Source: Bacillus sp. FJAT-52991
Lineage (GTDB): Bacteria; Bacillota; Bacilli; Bacillales; Domibacillaceae
Assembly (NCBI RefSeq): GCF_037201805.1
Contig: NZ_CP147404.1
Location: 348,501-412,500 of the forward strand
Direction of reading: 5' to 3'
DNA length: 64,000 nucleotides
In this document: positions 61,407-64,000 of the stretch, piece after piece
Layout of the letters: every line of letters starts with the position of its first letter
How positions within the stretch are numbered: the stretch's first letter is position 1
Notes under the pieces: generated by a model
Told to the model about the DNA's origin: nothing
The model's database searches: none
The model's input: the letters and a program-made list of their open reading frames with translations, nothing else
Position numbers and translations under genes: made by a program

Positions 61407-62178
61407 CCAGCAATCCAAAAAACAAACACTTGAATGGATTCAAGTGTATCAACAAAAAAACGATGAAGAAGCACAAGAAAAGCTAGTGAAACATTATCAA
61501 GGACTAGTAGAGTCGATTGCTCGGAAATATTCCAAAGGAAAAAGCTATCACGAAGATATTGTCCAAGTGGGAATGATGGGTCTTCTTGGTGCAATTAGAA
61601 GATACGATGATTCTTATGGGAAAAGCTTTGAAGCGTTTGCGATCCCGACAATCATAGGGGAAATTAAACGTTTTTTACGAGATAAAACATGGAGTGTACA
61701 TGTTCCCAGACGGATTAAGGAGCTTGGACCGAAAATTAAGTCGACAGTGGAAGAGTTAACAACAAGCTTGCAACGATCACCAAAAGTAGAGGAAATCGCC
61801 CGTCATCTTGAAATATCTGAAGAGGAAGTGCTGGAGGCGATGGAGATGGGAAAAAGTTATCAAGCATTATCTGTAGATCACTCCATTGAAGCCGATTCTG
61901 ATGGAAGTACAGTCACTCTTCTTGATATCGTTGGCAATCAAGATGAAGGATACGAAAGAGTCGATCAACGCCTCGTTCTTAACAAGGTTCTTCATGTGCT
62001 ATCTGATCGAGAGCGGCAAATCATTCAATGCACTTACATAGAAAATATGAGTCAAAAGGATACAGGTGAAAAATTAGGTATCTCACAAATGCATGTGTCT
62101 CGATTACAGCGAAAAGCCATTAAAAAGCTAAAAGAAGCGATTGAGAAGGAGTCACTCTCAACGGAGCGATTATCCTAA
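61384..62178 (+). CDS. sigB: general stress sigma factor SigB
   Basis: The 264-residue sigma-70-type factor is close to B. subtilis SigB: YSKGKSYHEDIVQVGMMGLL, KSFEAFAIPTIIGEIKRFLR, TWSVHVPRRIKELGPKIKS, MGKSYQALSVDHSIEADSD, and LGISQMHVSRLQRKAIKKL in region 4.2. The ATG at 61384 lies inside rsbW and behind GGTGGAGAGGG. A terminator follows 29 bases after the stop; the feedback phosphatase gene rsbX, next in B. subtilis, is missing. Confidence 0.95.
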   Translation: MYKPSQPNQQSKKQTLEWIQVYQQKNDEEAQEKLVKHYQGLVESIARKYSKGKSYHEDIVQVGMMGLLGAIRRYDDSYGKSFEAFAIPTIIGEIKRFLRDKTWSVHVPRRIKELGPKIKSTVEELTTSLQRSPKVEEIARHLEISEEEVLEAMEMGKSYQALSVDHSIEADSDGSTVTLLDIVGNQDEGYERVDQRLVLNKVLHVLSDRERQIIQCTYIENMSQKDTGEKLGISQMHVSRLQRKAIKKLKEAIEKESLSTERLS

Positions 62179-62207
62179 TGATTTATTATTACAGTTAACA
62201 AGTTAGT

Positions 62208-62236
62208 AACCTGCTTTAGTAATCGCAGGTTTTTTC
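62208..62236 (+). terminator. terminator of the sigB operon
   Basis: AACCTGC and GCAGGTT arms are followed by five T residues. Confidence 0.82.
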
Positions 62237-62308
62237 TCGTTGTTTAATTTTAGTGTTGAATACTTCAGATCTGTTAAAATAAAGTAATGAAGAAATGGAG
62301 GCGAAAGC

Positions 62309-64000
62309 ATGTCTGAAGAAAAGGTTCATGATCGCGAAAGCATTTTAAAGAAAGTCGCTCAAGAAGAAAATATTGAGTTAAAGAAGGTACGTGCCGTTAT
62401 TTCGTTAATTGAAGAAGGGGCTACAGTACCTTTTATCGCGCGATACCGTAAAGAAATGACGGGAGCTCTAGATGAAGTAGAAATCCGTACCCTTATGAAT
62501 CGTTATACATATGTACAAAACCTTGTTCAGCGAAAAGAAGAAGTGATTCGCTCGATTGAGGAGCAGGGAAAGCTGACGAAGGAATTAAAAGCTAATACTT
62601 TAGCTGCTGATAAAATGCAAGTCGTTGAAGACTTATATCGTCCGTATAAGCAAAAGAGACGGACAAAAGCGTCTATTGCAAAAGAAAAAGGGCTAGAACC
62701 ATTGGCTGAATGGATGCTATCTTTACCCACTTCACCTACTATTGAAGAAGAAGCAAAAAAATATATTTCAACAGAGAAAGAAGTCGCTTCAATAGAAGAA
62801 GCTATCCAAGGAGCGACAGATATTATTGCAGAGACAGTAGCAGATAATGCACAAATTCGAGAATGGATTCGAAAGGAGACGTTCCGTACTAGTGTGATTC
62901 AATCTTCTCTGAAAAAAGACGCAGAAGATGAAAAGAACATTTTTGAAATGTACTATTCATATGAAGAGCCAGTAGCTCGGATCGTTCCTCATCGCATCCT
63001 TGCTCTAAATCGTGGAGAAAAAGAAGCTGTGTTAAAGGTTGCTATTCAAGCAGATATCGAAAAAATGGTGCGTTATTTAACAAAACAATATATTAAAAAT
63101 GAACAGAGCTCAGCAGCTGCTTTTGTATGTGATGCATTGCAGGATGCTTACAAACGGTTAATTCAACCTTCTATTGAACGAGAGGTGCGAAATGAATTAA
63201 CTGAAAAAGCGGAAGATCAAGCCATTCATATTTTTTCAGAAAACTTAAGAAAACTACTTCTCCAGCCGCCATTGAAAGGGAAGACAGTGCTAGGTGTTGA
63301 TCCGGCCTATCGGACAGGTTGCAAGCTTTCAGCAGTTGATGAAACGGGAAAAGTGCTATACATCGGTGTCATCTACCCCCATCCACCTAAAGCGAAAAGA
63401 GCAGAAGCTGAGAAACTATTCAAGCAAATATTAGATCAATACGAAATAGAATTAGTGGCTGTTGGGAATGGAACAGCTTCAAGGGAAACAGAACAATTCG
63501 TCGTAGATATGATTAAATCAAGCGAGAAGCCAATCGCTTATATGATTGTCAACGAAGCAGGGGCAAGTGTATATTCAGCGTCAGATATAGCACGTGAAGA
63601 ATTTCCGGATCTTCAAGTAGAAGAAAGAAGTGCTGTTTCTATTGCTCGCAGACTGCAAGACCCATTAGCTGAATTAGTGAAGATTGATCCGAAATCAGTC
63701 GGTGTTGGCCAATACCAGCATGATGTTTCTCAGAAGAAGTTAAATGACTCATTAACCTTTGTCGTCGAAACAGCCGTGAACCAAGTCGGTGTTAATTTAA
63801 ATACTGCTTCCGCTTCCCTTTTGCAATATGTTGCAGGGCTCAACAAAACCGTAGCCAATAACATTGTTAAATTTAGAGAAGAAAACGGTAAATTTACTCA
63901 GCGATCCCAAGTGAAAAAAGTGCCTCGACTTGGAGCGAAAACCTTTGAACAAAGTATAGGCTTTTTGAGAATATTAACAGGAAAAGAAAAGCTTGATCGA
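62309..64000 (+). CDS. tex: transcription accessory protein Tex (partial at right edge)
   Basis: The frame is open from ATG 62309 to the window end (564 residues; complete Tex is about 720). It has the N-terminal HTH-like region with VISLIEEGATVPFIARYRKEMTGALDE, the YqgF/RuvC-like domain (LGVDPAYRTGCKLSAVDETG, IVNEAGASVYSASDIAREEF), and the start of the HhH region (VNQVGVNLNTASASLLQYVAGLNKTVANNI, described by its ends). The S1 domain lies beyond the edge. Tex is a conserved RNA-binding protein. The ribosome binding site is ATGGAGG. Confidence 0.94.
   Translation, partial: MSEEKVHDRESILKKVAQEENIELKKVRAVISLIEEGATVPFIARYRKEMTGALDEVEIRTLMNRYTYVQNLVQRKEEVIRSIEEQGKLTKELKANTLAADKMQVVEDLYRPYKQKRRTKASIAKEKGLEPLAEWMLSLPTSPTIEEEAKKYISTEKEVASIEEAIQGATDIIAETVADNAQIREWIRKETFRTSVIQSSLKKDAEDEKNIFEMYYSYEEPVARIVPHRILALNRGEKEAVLKVAIQADIEKMVRYLTKQYIKNEQSSAAAFVCDALQDAYKRLIQPSIEREVRNELTEKAEDQAIHIFSENLRKLLLQPPLKGKTVLGVDPAYRTGCKLSAVDETGKVLYIGVIYPHPPKAKRAEAEKLFKQILDQYEIELVAVGNGTASRETEQFVVDMIKSSEKPIAYMIVNEAGASVYSASDIAREEFPDLQVEERSAVSIARRLQDPLAELVKIDPKSVGVGQYQHDVSQKKLNDSLTFVVETAVNQVGVNLNTASASLLQYVAGLNKTVANNIVKFREENGKFTQRSQVKKVPRLGAKTFEQSIGFLRILTGKEKLDR

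Overview
The window is a chromosomal segment of a low-GC Gram-positive bacterium of the family Bacillaceae. The evidence is purine-rich AGGAGG-type ribosome binding sites, frequent GTG/TTG starts, and a right half that follows Bacillus subtilis gene order: ddl-murF-hydrolase-cshA-ydbS-ydbT-acpS-ydcC-alr-ndoAI-ndoA-rsb genes-sigB-tex. The species cannot be decided from the sequence.

Layout. 1-9.6 kb: the tail of a regulator, a putrescine catabolic pair (aldehyde dehydrogenase + putrescine aminotransferase) behind a canonical sigma-54 promoter, a YvdTSR-like drug-efflux unit with two palindromic operators, and a polyamine ABC transporter operon (XRE-cupin regulator + potABCD). 9.6-14.1 kb: a LiaIH-LiaFSR envelope-stress system without liaG, preceded by a truncated copy of liaI that shares its promoter element. 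14.1-19.3 kb: an RHH/SPFH pair, a second aldehyde dehydrogenase, small ORFs, an excellent parS site inside a long palindrome, a HAD hydrolase and a MerR-like DNA-binding protein. 19.5-30.2 kb: a Wzx/Wzy-type exopolysaccharide operon (galE, chain-length protein, galU, flippase, three GT4 glycosyltransferases, polymerase). It starts at a sigma-A promoter overlapped by SinR-type boxes and ends facing a secreted beta-helix protein. 30.7-35.2 kb: a YhcV-like CBS protein and a five-gene PspA/DUF350/aminopropyltransferase-like operon behind an ECF (sigma-W-like) promoter. 35.2-47.5 kb: D-lactate dehydrogenase-like oxidase, nitronate monooxygenase, cardiolipin synthase, cystine symporter, CNNM/CBS protein with a long leader, MgtE, and a dicarboxylate symporter-like carrier. 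47.7-64 kb: the syntenic cell-wall, RNA helicase and sigma-B block.

Common themes are polyamines (uptake, degradation and a synthase-like enzyme) and envelope stress. For envelope stress the window has LiaRS, two PspA paralogues, ECF promoters before the PspA operon, before ydbST and before a 42-residue ORF, and a sigma-B operon. The sigma-B operon is remodelled: rsbR and rsbX are absent, and rsbS keeps only about its C-terminal 60%, while rsbT, rsbU, rsbV, rsbW and sigB are intact.

Intergenic space holds several repeat systems. There is a structured family with four copies, one of them a deletion derivative and one interrupted by other repeats. There is a tandem block between ydcC and alr. 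Two arrays of a 9-10 bp core recur almost exactly every 21 bp. No rRNA, tRNA, CRISPR array, insertion sequence or prophage was recognised.
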